From NCBI GenBank assembly GCA_951812975.1, contig CATOTC010000001.1:744001-808000 (forward strand): a stretch of 64,000 nucleotides of DNA. Reading direction: 5' to 3'. Position 1 is the first letter of the stretch; each line of letters begins with the position of its first letter. The notes below the pieces were generated by a model. The model did not search any database. It saw nothing but the letters and a program-made list of their open reading frames with translations, and was not told where the DNA came from. The position numbers and the translations under genes are program-made. This document shows, in pieces, positions 8,150 to 16,418 of this stretch. The stretch is from an uncultured Acidimicrobiales bacterium. GTDB lineage: Bacteria > Actinomycetota > Acidimicrobiia > Acidimicrobiales > Aldehydirespiratoraceae.

Positions 8150-9157
8150 TCAGCCCTTCACCAGATCCGCTATGAGATGCAGTTCCTCGGGTGTCCGGGC
8201 GGCCACGTTGAGCATCGTGACCGGACTCTCCTGCCAAGCTTGAAGCCGATCACGGATCCGATCGACGGAACCGACCAGCGAGATCTCATCTGCGAACTCG
8301 GTGGGGACCATGGCGATCGCCTCATCGCGCCTTCCCTCGAAGAACAGGTCCTGGATCTTGTATGCCTCCTGCTCATAGCCCATTCGCGCCATCAACTTGG
8401 TGTGATAGTTCTGCCCCTTCGCACCCATGCCGCCGATGTAGAATCCGAGCGAGGCCTTGGTGGGATACAGCGCCTGTTCCACATCGTCGTGGACACGCAT
8501 CGAGACGTTGACCGCGATCTCGAAGTTGGGTCTCGCCATGGCCAACTCTTCGGCATAGACCTCAGGCCTGAACGGTGAGTAGTACAGCGGAATCCAACCG
8601 TCGGCGATCTCCACGGTCTGAGCAATGTTCTTCGGTCCCTCAGCCCCGATCCAAATGGGTATCTCGCGCAGCGGATGGGTCATCACCTTCAACGGCTTTC
8701 CCAGACCCTCCGAACCCGCTCCGTGATAGGGCATCTGAAAATGATCCCCCTGGAACTCCATGGGCCCCTCACGGCGGAAGACCCGGCGCAGGATATCGAC
8801 GTATTCGCGGGTACGGGCCAGAGGCTTGCGCGAAGGCATTCCGTACCAGCCTTCGACAACCTGAGGCCCGGACACACCAAGCCCCAGAATCGTGCGTCCG
8901 TTGGAAATGTGATCGAGGGTGATGGCATGCATGGCAGTAGCGGTCGGTGTGCGAGCCGAAATCTGCACAACTCCGGTTCCGAGCTTGACTCGTTCCGTGT
9001 GCGCTGCGATCAGCACGAGCGGACTGAAAGCATCAGAACCCCACGACTCAGCGGACCAGACTGCATCGAAACCGGCCTTCTCTGCTTCGACGCTCAGTTC
9101 CACGAAGTCTTCGGGCATTGTGCGACCCCAGTAGCCCCATATGAGTCCCAGTTCCAT
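8150..9157 (-). CDS. LLM-class flavin/F420-dependent oxidoreductase
   Basis: 335 residues from the ATG at 9157, preceded by a GGAAGGA ribosome-binding site; the track ORF extends 53 codons further upstream into the gap before and the end of the next gene with non-conserved sequence. The luciferase-like TIM barrel is clear from MELGLIWGYWG, the EKAGFDAVWSAE strand, RVKLGTGVVQISARTP, and NGRTILGLGVSGPQVVEGWYG. This pattern is closest to F420-dependent members (methylenetetrahydromethanopterin reductase-like), which move hydride to or from alcohols, ketones or alkenes. FMN use cannot be excluded. It follows the toroid/glycosyltransferase gene by 43 bp on the same strand. Confidence 0.9.
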   Translation of the reverse strand: MELGLIWGYWGRTMPEDFVELSVEAEKAGFDAVWSAESWGSDAFSPLVLIAAHTERVKLGTGVVQISARTPTATAMHAITLDHISNGRTILGLGVSGPQVVEGWYGMPSRKPLARTREYVDILRRVFRREGPMEFQGDHFQMPYHGAGSEGLGKPLKVMTHPLREIPIWIGAEGPKNIAQTVEIADGWIPLYYSPFRPEVYAEELAMARPNFEIAVNVSMRVHDDVEQALYPTKASLGFYIGGMGAKGQNYHTKLMARMGYEQEAYKIQDLFFEGRRDEAIAMVPTEFADEISLVGSVDRIRDRLQAWQESPVTMLNVAARTPEELHLIADLVKG

Positions 9158-9200
9158 CACGGTTTCCTTCCCAGTTGAATGGACGCTTGATCTTGGCGGA

Positions 9201-11843
9201 TCAATGCTCCGCAACCAAAGTCTCAATGAAGTTGTAGGTCGTCTCGGCGATGTCTGACCAATCGGTATCGGCTTGCCTCGCGGTTGCCGCGGCGCCGGCG
9301 GTCGCCAGATCGTCATCTCTCAGCGCGTCGATACAGGCAGCAAGGTCGGTGACTGTCGATCCGTAGTAGATCCCGGCTCCTCCGAGAGCCTCGTGGAGGT
9401 ATCCCCAATCGGAGGCCAGACTCGGCAACCCGGTTCCGATGGCATCGGCGGCCACGCCGGTGGTCAACATTCCTTCGCTGAACGGCAGAACCAGGGCGTC
9501 CAGCGAGAAGAGTCGGCGAGCGTAGACTTCCAGGTCGACCAGTTCGTACCGTTCGGCCACAACGATCCGGTCATCGTCTGGAACCTGCTCGTCGCCCAGG
9601 GACCAGACACAGAGTTGCACATCGTCGCGATTGCACCGATGGACCGCGTCGATCACCAGTTGCACGTCCTTTTCACGGCGGGGCGCGCCCACGACACCGA
9701 GTCGCAGGCCTGCGGGCGACAGACCGAGGCTCTCCTCGGCATCCGAGCGGCCTCCGGGGGGCCGCAATGGCTCCAAACGCTGCCCCCAATGACCGTGGGG
9801 AGCGACCAGGTGGCGAGTGTGGGCACCGTAGCCGTAGTCGGATTCCATCACCGCTCGGCCATAGCTGCTGTGGTGGACGACGCCGTCGGCCTCCGAGCAC
9901 CAGATCTCGTAGATCTCACGCGCCCCCGAGACGTAGTGCGGCTTGCGGTTGTGTTGAGTCCACAGAATCGGCAGGCCCGCGGCGCGAAGATTGGCGATCA
10001 CTTCCCGGGTTCGGGCCGGATCGGTTCCGACGACCCACTCCGGCCAGTGCAGATGGAACAGGTCGAACTCATACAGCGCAGCGGGGTCGTCCAACAGCCA
10101 CATCGCCTCCTGGTCCGCTACACGATCGCCGAGTGGGTCATAGAGGCTGCGGTGATACCAGTGTCCTGTGGCTGTGGCCGCAACCCGCAACTGGGGCGTG
10201 ACCTTCCAGGTGAAGTTGATCTCTTCGGACGGTTCAAGGTCGATCTCGTGCACGCGCACGTGCTCGTTCCAGAACGAGCGGTGTGCCAACATTCCCGAGG
10301 TGTCGATCACTCTGGTCGTGCATCGGTGGTCGGTTTCGAACTCGACTAGGAGCTTTCGCTGGGAAGCCTCGGGGATCTGCAGCGATACCGCGTCGATGGT
10401 TTCGGGGGAGCGTTCAAACCTCAGCGTCTCGGACACGACGACACTGCGCTGGTCCACTCTGTAGCTGGCACTGCGAGATCCGGCGACAGACGGACCCGGC
10501 GAATCCGAGCCTGCCGTTTCGGCCGAGGGGGTTCCCAGCGGCGTAAACTGGTTGAAGCTGACGTCGAGTCGGCCGTCACTGTGCTGGATCGAGTCTGGTG
10601 TCCCGAAAGTGGTCCACACGGTGCCGTCTGCGTGAACCGCGGGAAGCATCGACGCCAGTTGGTTGTTGTTGACAGGTACTTCGAAGGTGCCGGGCCAGCG
10701 CAGCGCCGGCGTGTAGTCGACCCAGAATCCACCCACGAAGGGCAGCACGAACTCGACGCCTCCGCCGCGGTGGGCCCAGACCGAGGCACTGCTCTGCGGG
10801 TCCAGGACAACTAGGCGGTCGACCGCCTCGAAACTCGCTGCGGGAGTGGCGGCGTCAACCGCTTCAGACCTCCTCAATTCGAGCGATGCCTGCACCAGCT
10901 TCCCGAGCAGATCGAGAGTCATCTGCAGGCGCCGCTGCGGACCACGGTAGAACATCGTTGAACGGTGCTGGTGGGCGTTGACGAGACCGTCCTCGAACCA
11001 GTCGCTGATGCGGTGTGCTGAAAGTTCAGCTCTGCCGAGCCAACCGCTGGGGTCATCGGTCAACCCCCGTGACACCGCGATCGCGCCGAGTTCGATGTTC
11101 ATTACGACCCCCAGCGCTCCCGTCGAGCGTCCCCAGACGATCGCTCCCTGCGGTGCGGCCAAGTCGGCGACGTCGTTGAGAACCTTGCGGAATCCGCTCG
11201 ACCAGGAGCTTCCAAGACGCTCTGCGAACGGTTCGGCGAACAGATACACGTCCGGTGTGTAGATGTCGAAGTTGGCGCCACCGAAATCGTCGATCCAACC
11301 CGTCTGGAGTCGGGTGAACAAACCGGAGACCTTGTTGATCAGAGTGTCGAGCACATCCTCGTCGGGGAGTCGGCCGAGGCGGGATCGATCAAACTCACAG
11401 CGGGTGAGTACCACCGCATAGTTGTTGGGGAGCCCGCCTGAGGCCAGCGCTTCGAACATCGAGGAGGAGTCGATGGCCAAAGCAACGTTGGCCAGATCCG
11501 TCTCGTTCCAGCTTCGGAGCGCCGCGTTGTCGTCGAGACCACCCAAGCGCAACAGAGTCTCGGCTGCGCGATAACTGTAGAAACTGTGCGTCGCAGCGCC
11601 ATCGAGTTGTCGAACGATTTCGAGCGCGAGGTCGGCGCACGACAGTCCCGCGACCTTCTCTACACCAGCTTCGTGCAACAGAGAGAGTGTGAATGCCAGA
11701 TCAGCTCGAGCGTCCGGGCCAACGAGGTAACCGCCGTGCACCCGTGGCAGGTCGAGACCGGGAGCGTGTGCGGACTCAAGATCGCTCAGTACCGCTTTGA
11801 CAAGGTCTAGCAGTCGTTCTGCGAGGTCGGCCGGGGTTGTCAT
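9201..11843 (-). CDS. Large two-part protein: uncharacterised N-terminal region fused to GT4-like glycosyltransferase
   Basis: 880 residues from ATG 11843 (a GTG one codon earlier is the track start). Residues ~580-880 look like a GT-B glycosyltransferase: LHWPEWVVG, the acceptor-side WTQHNRKPHYV, LGVVGAPRREKDVQLVIDAV and the C-terminal LPFSEGMLTTGVAADAIGTGLP, which resembles the nucleotide-sugar binding EX7E region. The first ~330 residues are helical with SFYSYRAAETLLRL and GGLPNNYAVVLTR, suggestive of an alpha/alpha-toroid; ~330-580 is strand-rich (EFVLPFVGGFWVDYTP), like the beta-sandwich that follows toroids in polysaccharide lyases and hydrolases. I do not recognise this N-terminal family. 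A role in modifying or remodelling a surface glycan is possible but unproven. No signal peptide or membrane segment is seen. Confidence 0.72.
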   Translation of the reverse strand: MTTPADLAERLLDLVKAVLSDLESAHAPGLDLPRVHGGYLVGPDARADLAFTLSLLHEAGVEKVAGLSCADLALEIVRQLDGAATHSFYSYRAAETLLRLGGLDDNAALRSWNETDLANVALAIDSSSMFEALASGGLPNNYAVVLTRCEFDRSRLGRLPDEDVLDTLINKVSGLFTRLQTGWIDDFGGANFDIYTPDVYLFAEPFAERLGSSWSSGFRKVLNDVADLAAPQGAIVWGRSTGALGVVMNIELGAIAVSRGLTDDPSGWLGRAELSAHRISDWFEDGLVNAHQHRSTMFYRGPQRRLQMTLDLLGKLVQASLELRRSEAVDAATPAASFEAVDRLVVLDPQSSASVWAHRGGGVEFVLPFVGGFWVDYTPALRWPGTFEVPVNNNQLASMLPAVHADGTVWTTFGTPDSIQHSDGRLDVSFNQFTPLGTPSAETAGSDSPGPSVAGSRSASYRVDQRSVVVSETLRFERSPETIDAVSLQIPEASQRKLLVEFETDHRCTTRVIDTSGMLAHRSFWNEHVRVHEIDLEPSEEINFTWKVTPQLRVAATATGHWYHRSLYDPLGDRVADQEAMWLLDDPAALYEFDLFHLHWPEWVVGTDPARTREVIANLRAAGLPILWTQHNRKPHYVSGAREIYEIWCSEADGVVHHSSYGRAVMESDYGYGAHTRHLVAPHGHWGQRLEPLRPPGGRSDAEESLGLSPAGLRLGVVGAPRREKDVQLVIDAVHRCNRDDVQLCVWSLGDEQVPDDDRIVVAERYELVDLEVYARRLFSLDALVLPFSEGMLTTGVAADAIGTGLPSLASDWGYLHEALGGAGIYYGSTVTDLAACIDALRDDDLATAGAAATARQADTDWSDIAETTYNFIETLVAEH

Positions 11844-11935
11844 CACAGTCGGTGAGAGATCGTGTAGGGCCGTACGCTAATACTCAGGAGCAGCTCGACC
11901 TCAACCCGACCCGAGTAGGCATTCGAGGAGCAGAC

Positions 11936-12718
11936 ATGACCCGACGACTCAGCAGACTCAGCCGTTCCGTGGCGGGCAAGGTCGTGCTCATCACCGGCGC
12001 CGGCTCGGGAATGGGCAGGGCCACTGCTCTGCTGTTCGCCGATGAGGGCGCCAAGGTCGCCGTCACCGATGTGGACCGCGACGGGGTCGAGTCTGTCACC
12101 GCTGAGATCTCCTCTGCCGGTGGGACCGCGCTCGGCGTGGTGCTCGACGTTGCAGATCCAGCCTCCATCGGCGCCGCTCTGAAGACGGTCCGGGAGGGGT
12201 TGGGTCGGATCGACGTGCTTGTCAACAACGCCGGGATCAGCGTTGGCGCAGAGATAGACGATGAGGAGTTCGACGACCGCTGGCAACTCGCCCTCGATGT
12301 GCTGCTCACGCCCCATCAGCGGCTGATTCGGGCCTGCCTTGATGATCTCATTGACTGCGGAGAGGGTCGGGTGATCAACATTTCATCGACTGAAGGATTG
12401 GGCGCCTCAAGATCGACGACTCCCTACACCGTTGCCAAGCACGGCGTCATCGGTCTCACCCGGGCAATGGCGATCGCCCTGGCGAAACACTCGATCACCG
12501 TGAACGCAGTGTGCCCAGGCCCGATTCTCACCTCAATGACGCAGGCCATTCCGGCCGAGCACCGCGATACCTTCGCACGACGGCGCACTGCGCTGCGCCG
12601 CTACGGCGACCCTGAGGAGGTGGCCCACATGGTGTTGAACCTGGCTCTGCCGTCGTCGTCTTACGTAACGGGCGCAGTGATCGCGGTCGATGGCGGACAG
12701 ACCATGAAGAACGACTGA
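11936..12718 (+). CDS. Short-chain dehydrogenase/reductase (classical SDR)
   Basis: 260 residues from ATG 11936, which has GAGGAG six bases upstream; the 33 codons ahead of it in the track are not conserved-looking and overlap the divergent gene start. The motifs TGAGSGMG, NNAGISVG, INISSTEG and YTVAKHG give cofactor site, structural Asn, catalytic Ser and Tyr/Lys. The C-terminal VTGAVIAVDGGQTMKND is typical of SDRs of the FabG/3-oxoacyl reductase-like group. VTDVDRDG after strand 2 suggests NAD(H). A possible -10 (TACGCT near 11873) lies upstream. Substrate unknown; the neighbours on both sides concern the cell envelope, giving no help. Confidence 0.9.
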   Translation: MTRRLSRLSRSVAGKVVLITGAGSGMGRATALLFADEGAKVAVTDVDRDGVESVTAEISSAGGTALGVVLDVADPASIGAALKTVREGLGRIDVLVNNAGISVGAEIDDEEFDDRWQLALDVLLTPHQRLIRACLDDLIDCGEGRVINISSTEGLGASRSTTPYTVAKHGVIGLTRAMAIALAKHSITVNAVCPGPILTSMTQAIPAEHRDTFARRRTALRRYGDPEEVAHMVLNLALPSSSYVTGAVIAVDGGQTMKND

Positions 12719-12743
12719 CCCAGGCGTGTTCGTGGTCCACGCT

Positions 12744-12772
12744 TTGATACCGTTGATCCTGTTCATTGCAAT
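12744..12772 (+). promoter_or_regulatory. Candidate sigma70-type promoter of the M15 peptidase gene
   Basis: TTGATA (12744-12749) and TGCAAT (12767-12772) are separated by 17 bp, upstream of the ATG at 12784, giving a leader of only a few bases. Confidence 0.4.
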
Positions 12773-12783
12773 TGTGTGACAAA

Positions 12784-14016
12784 ATGTCCGGCACGTCGCG
12801 ATCACCCGCAGCTCCCCCCCGAAATCGCCGCAACCGGTGGATTCGCGTCGTAGCCGCGGCCGTGGTTTTCGTTTCGCTCACGACCACGGGCCCCATGGCG
12901 CTTGCTCAGAATCAAACACGGGACCAATTGCGAGGGGAAAAGGAGCAAGTCGAAGAGGAACAGGCCGAAACACAACAGGAGATCGACGAATTGTTCGACG
13001 ATCTCGACAACCTGGAGATTGCGGTCCACGCACTGGTAGAAGCCAGAGACAGCGCCGAAGCAGCTGCTAATGCCGCTATCAGAAAACATGAAGAGGCCCA
13101 AGATGATCTAGAACGAGCAGAAGCGAGGATCGCCCAACTGGAAGCCGAGGTTGCCGAGACCCAACAGTTGTTGCAGGAATCAGCCGTCAACGCCTTCACC
13201 GCGTTTCAAGGACCCAACAGCGAGCAGACCGCGTTGAGTTCAGATCCGTGGCAACACGCCCGCATCCAATCCCTGCGGCGCTTCACCAACCGCAGCACCG
13301 AGGATCTCCTCGACGATTATCGCGGCCAATCCGCGGAGCTCGAGGCGCTGCGAGCCGATGCTCTCCGCAACGTCAATGAACTCGAAGACCTGCGCAACGA
13401 AGCCCTCGACCGGATTGGCAAACTCCGCACTGCTGTGGCAAACGAGGAGCGAGCGGTCGCCAAGATCGAAGACCGCGTAGGTGATCTCTTCACCGAACTC
13501 GAAGCTCTCGAGAATCGAGGTGCCGAACTGGAAGACCAAATCGCGCGAGAAGTGGCACGCCTAGAGGCCATCGCCGCCGCGGCCCGAGCGCGGGCTCGAG
13601 GGGTCACCGTGCCACCCAACGCACCGGTCGATCTGGTCGAAGTGCAGGGAATCGTCGTCAATGTTCTCATCGCCGAGGGGCTCGACGGGCTTCTGGACGC
13701 AATGAGGGCCGAGGGATTCGACCTGTTCGGCAGCGGATACCGCACCAACTCCAGGCAGATCGAACTTCGCATGGAACATTGTGGGACTTCTGACTACGCC
13801 GTCTATCAGATGCCGTCGTCGCAATGCAGTCCGCCCACTGCACGACCAGGATTCTCGATGCACGAAGTGGGTCTGGCTGTGGACTTCATATACAACGGCC
13901 GGCTGATCAGGAGCCGGAACACGGCTGTGTTCCAAGCCTTGGCCCGGATCGCGCCGGACTACGGGTTAAACAACCTGCCGAGCGAGCCCTGGCACTGGTC
14001 GACCACCGGCCAGTAG
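12784..14016 (+). CDS. Secreted coiled-coil protein with M15B (VanY-type) D,D-carboxypeptidase domain
   Basis: 410 residues from ATG 12784; the track start is an upstream TTG. Residues ~12-41 form a signal peptide (RNRRNRW then a hydrophobic stretch ending PMALA-Q). Residues ~45-265 are a long charged coiled coil rich in Glu, Gln, Arg (EKEQVEEEQAETQQEIDEL). The last ~115 residues are an M15B peptidase with the zinc motif SMHEVGLAVDF and EPWHW, as in VanY D-alanyl-D-alanine carboxypeptidases. The layout (secretion signal, coiled coil, peptidoglycan hydrolase) recalls EnvC/RipA-type division hydrolases but with an M15 catalytic domain. It should trim or cut peptidoglycan outside the membrane. 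GSGYRTNSRQIELR before the zinc site is the usual M15 substrate-binding arginine segment. Confidence 0.9.
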   Translation: MSGTSRSPAAPPRNRRNRWIRVVAAAVVFVSLTTTGPMALAQNQTRDQLRGEKEQVEEEQAETQQEIDELFDDLDNLEIAVHALVEARDSAEAAANAAIRKHEEAQDDLERAEARIAQLEAEVAETQQLLQESAVNAFTAFQGPNSEQTALSSDPWQHARIQSLRRFTNRSTEDLLDDYRGQSAELEALRADALRNVNELEDLRNEALDRIGKLRTAVANEERAVAKIEDRVGDLFTELEALENRGAELEDQIAREVARLEAIAAAARARARGVTVPPNAPVDLVEVQGIVVNVLIAEGLDGLLDAMRAEGFDLFGSGYRTNSRQIELRMEHCGTSDYAVYQMPSSQCSPPTARPGFSMHEVGLAVDFIYNGRLIRSRNTAVFQALARIAPDYGLNNLPSEPWHWSTTGQ

Positions 14017-14041
14017 GCAGCTCGCCGAGCCTGAGCATGTG

Positions 14042-15322
14042 CTATCGAGATGTTGCGGCGACCGCCTCGGCTGGGCGGCCCGCTATCAGACCGTCAACGC
14101 CCCGAGCGAGGAGATCGGCGTAGAACTCGCGGGTCTCGACCACGTCGGTTCCGCTCAGCCACACCCACACGTACCGACCCTCGTTGTGGATCCTCTCGGT
14201 CAGTTCCGGGTTGACGACTTCCACTCCCTCGAAGGTCAGCGGGACCTGCAGCACGTCATACCGGGGATCGAGGGGCACTCCCGACAAGTACCAGGCGAGC
14301 ATCGCGTCGAGCCCGGGGCTGGTGGCGACGCTGGGAGCAAGCTCGTTGAGCGCGGCCAGCGTCGCGTCGTTGAAGGAGCTGACGATCACTGACTGCTCAC
14401 GGCCCAGTTCGGTGATCTCCGCGGCAAGCACCTCCGCCGCGGCGATGCCGGTGCTGGGATCGGGCTCACCGTCGGGGGTGGTCTGGACCTTTATCTCGAC
14501 GTCGAGCACGTGATTGGGGAACCGCTGGGCCACCTCCTTGAACGTCGCCACCGAGAAGTCGTCGGGTTCGAATCCCTCGGGCGGTTCAACTGCCCCGGTG
14601 CGCACCCCGCGAAAGACGTACTCTTCATCCGGCTGGGTCTGGTCTCCCCACTGACCGGGCAGGAACCAGTATGCGTTGTCGAGCGCCTTGATCTCCGCCA
14701 GCGTCAGTTCGGCCACTCGACCGGTTGTTTCGGTGGTGCGGTCGACAGTGTCGTCGTGCTGCACGATGAGGACACCGTCGGCGGTCAACTGCACGTCAAG
14801 CTCGAGGATGTCGGCGCCTGCTGCGGCCGCCTGGGTATATGCGTAGATCGTTGAATGCGGATAGTCCTGGTCGCCGCCCGCGTGGGCGATCACCAGGGGG
14901 CGGTCGAGTGCGAGGAGTCCGTCGAGGGTCGTCGCTCGCGGTTGAGGTGCCTCGGAGATGCTCTGTGCGCGCCTGAGTGCCTCGGCACGGGCGATTGCTG
15001 TTGCGAGTTGTTGTTCACCAGACCGGATCTCTGCGGCGAGTTGTGCATCCAAGCGTTCGATGGCGGCTGCTTCAGCTAGGCGAGGATCCAGCGTGGTTGT
15101 GGTCACCGTCGTGGTTGTGGTCACCGTCGTGGTTGTGGTCGTCGACGATGCTGATGGTGACGCCTGAGGTTCAGACGGTTCTCGGCTCTGATCGTCGCCG
15201 CCGGCGCACCCCGCAACAAACAACGCGGCGACCAGCGCCAGGAGGCCGAACCAACGCCACCGAGCCATCGACCGTGAACCGACAGTTGCCTGTGCGTCGC
15301 TATCCGTCGTCGATGCCCTCAT
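14042..15322 (-). CDS. Glycerophosphodiester phosphodiesterase, lipoprotein
   Basis: 426 residues (or 408 from the inner ATG at 15268, MARWRWF, which starts right at the signal peptide). LLALVAALFVAGC is a lipobox, so the mature protein is a membrane-anchored lipoprotein. A Ser/Thr-rich spacer of ~25 residues follows, then the GDPD barrel: VIAHAGGDQDYPHST, DILELDVQLTADG, VLIVQHDDTVDRTT, EIKVQTTPDGEPDP and the C-terminal GVDGLIAGRP. HAGG replaces the commoner HRG, so the first catalytic His is kept but the Arg is not. GDPDs split glycerophosphodiesters to glycerol-3-phosphate and an alcohol, feeding phosphate and carbon salvage. Convergent with the M15 gene and divergent from the methyltransferase gene. 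Confidence 0.9.
   Translation of the reverse strand: MRASTTDSDAQATVGSRSMARWRWFGLLALVAALFVAGCAGGDDQSREPSEPQASPSASSTTTTTTVTTTTTVTTTTLDPRLAEAAAIERLDAQLAAEIRSGEQQLATAIARAEALRRAQSISEAPQPRATTLDGLLALDRPLVIAHAGGDQDYPHSTIYAYTQAAAAGADILELDVQLTADGVLIVQHDDTVDRTTETTGRVAELTLAEIKALDNAYWFLPGQWGDQTQPDEEYVFRGVRTGAVEPPEGFEPDDFSVATFKEVAQRFPNHVLDVEIKVQTTPDGEPDPSTGIAAAEVLAAEITELGREQSVIVSSFNDATLAALNELAPSVATSPGLDAMLAWYLSGVPLDPRYDVLQVPLTFEGVEVVNPELTERIHNEGRYVWVWLSGTDVVETREFYADLLARGVDGLIAGRPAEAVAATSR
15093..15146 (-). repeat. Three 18-bp repeats encoding the Thr/Val lipoprotein spacer
   Basis: GTGGTTGTGGTCACCGTC (plus strand) occurs at 15093 and 15111, and a third copy at 15129 with a changed end. On the coding strand it gives the TTTTTVTTTTTVTTTT stretch after the lipobox. 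The unit is in frame, so copy number changes only alter spacer length. Confidence 0.9.
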
Positions 15323-15359
15323 CGTTTGCCCACATCGTTCAGACTCGGTGGGCAGACGG

Positions 15360-15365
15360 TATCAT
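15360..15365 (+). promoter_or_regulatory. Candidate -10 element of a leaderless sterol-methyltransferase-like transcript
   Basis: TATCAT is followed by six bases and then ATG at 15372. No Shine-Dalgarno is visible before this ATG, which supports leaderless initiation and fixes the start. A clear -35 is not seen. Confidence 0.42.
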
Positions 15366-15371
15366 GCCGGG

Positions 15372-16391
15372 ATGCCGTCAACATTGTTCAGCCTTCTCAA
15401 AGACTCGATATCTCGAGACGAGGTAGCAAGCACTGCCGAGGATCACGAGCGCCGGTTCGACACCACCGGTGACGACGACCCGCGCGAGAGCGGCAACCAC
15501 GAGCTCGTCACCGGTTACTACAAACTGGTCACCGACTTTTACGAGTACGGCTGGGGCAAGTCCTTCCATTTCGCGCCGCGGCATTCAAATGAGAGCTTCG
15601 AGGCTTCTCTGACTCGCCATCAGCACTTCATCGCCTACAAGCTCGGCCTCAAACCCGGCATGCGTGTGGCTGACTTCGGTTGTGGTGTCGGCGGTCCGCT
15701 GCGGGAGATCGTCAGCTTCACCGGCGCCAACGTGGTCGGCATCAACATCAGTTCGTACCAACTCGATCTTGCACGGAAATACACCAAGGAAGCCGGGCTG
15801 AGCGACTTGGCGGAATACCTCGAGTGCAACTTCATGGACGTTGACGCTCCCGACAACTCCTTCGACGCCATCTACGCGATCGAGGCGACGGTTCATTCAC
15901 CCGATGCCGTCGCCGTGTTCAGCGAAGCTCGGCGTCTGCTGAAGCCCGGTGGTTGCTTCGCCTCATACGAGTGGTGCCTCACCGGCAAGTTCGACGCGGA
16001 TGATCCGCACCACGTCCAGCTCAAGAAGGACATCGAGTTCGGTTCAGCGACGCCGGACCTGCGCTACATCCACGAAGTGGACGCGGCGTTGGTGCAGTCC
16101 GGTCTCGAAATCGTCGAGACACGCGACCTCACAGACCAGACTGCAGCCGGTATTCCGTGGTATCAGCCATTGGTCGGATCCGGCATCTCCCTCGCCGGGT
16201 TCCGCAGCTCGAACGTGGGCCGGGCAGTGACCCATCGCTCTCTGCGCGCCTTCGAGAAGGTCAAGGTCGTCCCCGCCGGGGCGTCGGAGGTTGCTCGACT
16301 CCTCAATGTCGCCGCGGACGCCCTCGCCGAGGGAGGCCGAATGGAGATCTTCACGCCGATGTACTTCGTGCTTGCCCGCAAGCCCGAGTAA
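15372..16391 (+). CDS. Sterol C-24-methyltransferase-like SAM methyltransferase (Erg6/SMT family)
   Basis: 339 residues. It carries, in order, the four blocks that define Erg6/SMT1 proteins: the aromatic sterol-binding segment YEYGWGKSFHF (58-68), SAM motif DFGCGVGGPLREI (101-113), YAIEATVHSPD (168-178), and KPGGCFASYEW (191-201), followed by IPWYQPL and the C-terminal FTPMYFVLARKPE, which is nearly the plant SMT1 ending. Erg6/SMT enzymes transfer a methyl group from SAM to C-24 of a sterol side chain. Ordinary bacterial ubiquinone or tocopherol methyltransferases lack this set. No membrane segment. It is a single gene between a GDPD gene and a nitronate monooxygenase gene, and no squalene epoxidase or oxidosqualene cyclase is in the window, so the substrate could be an exogenous or another isoprenoid. 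Confidence 0.85.
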   Translation: MPSTLFSLLKDSISRDEVASTAEDHERRFDTTGDDDPRESGNHELVTGYYKLVTDFYEYGWGKSFHFAPRHSNESFEASLTRHQHFIAYKLGLKPGMRVADFGCGVGGPLREIVSFTGANVVGINISSYQLDLARKYTKEAGLSDLAEYLECNFMDVDAPDNSFDAIYAIEATVHSPDAVAVFSEARRLLKPGGCFASYEWCLTGKFDADDPHHVQLKKDIEFGSATPDLRYIHEVDAALVQSGLEIVETRDLTDQTAAGIPWYQPLVGSGISLAGFRSSNVGRAVTHRSLRAFEKVKVVPAGASEVARLLNVAADALAEGGRMEIFTPMYFVLARKPE

Positions 16392-16418
16392 TAGACGGGT
16401 CCACCTCAGGGTCCGCTG

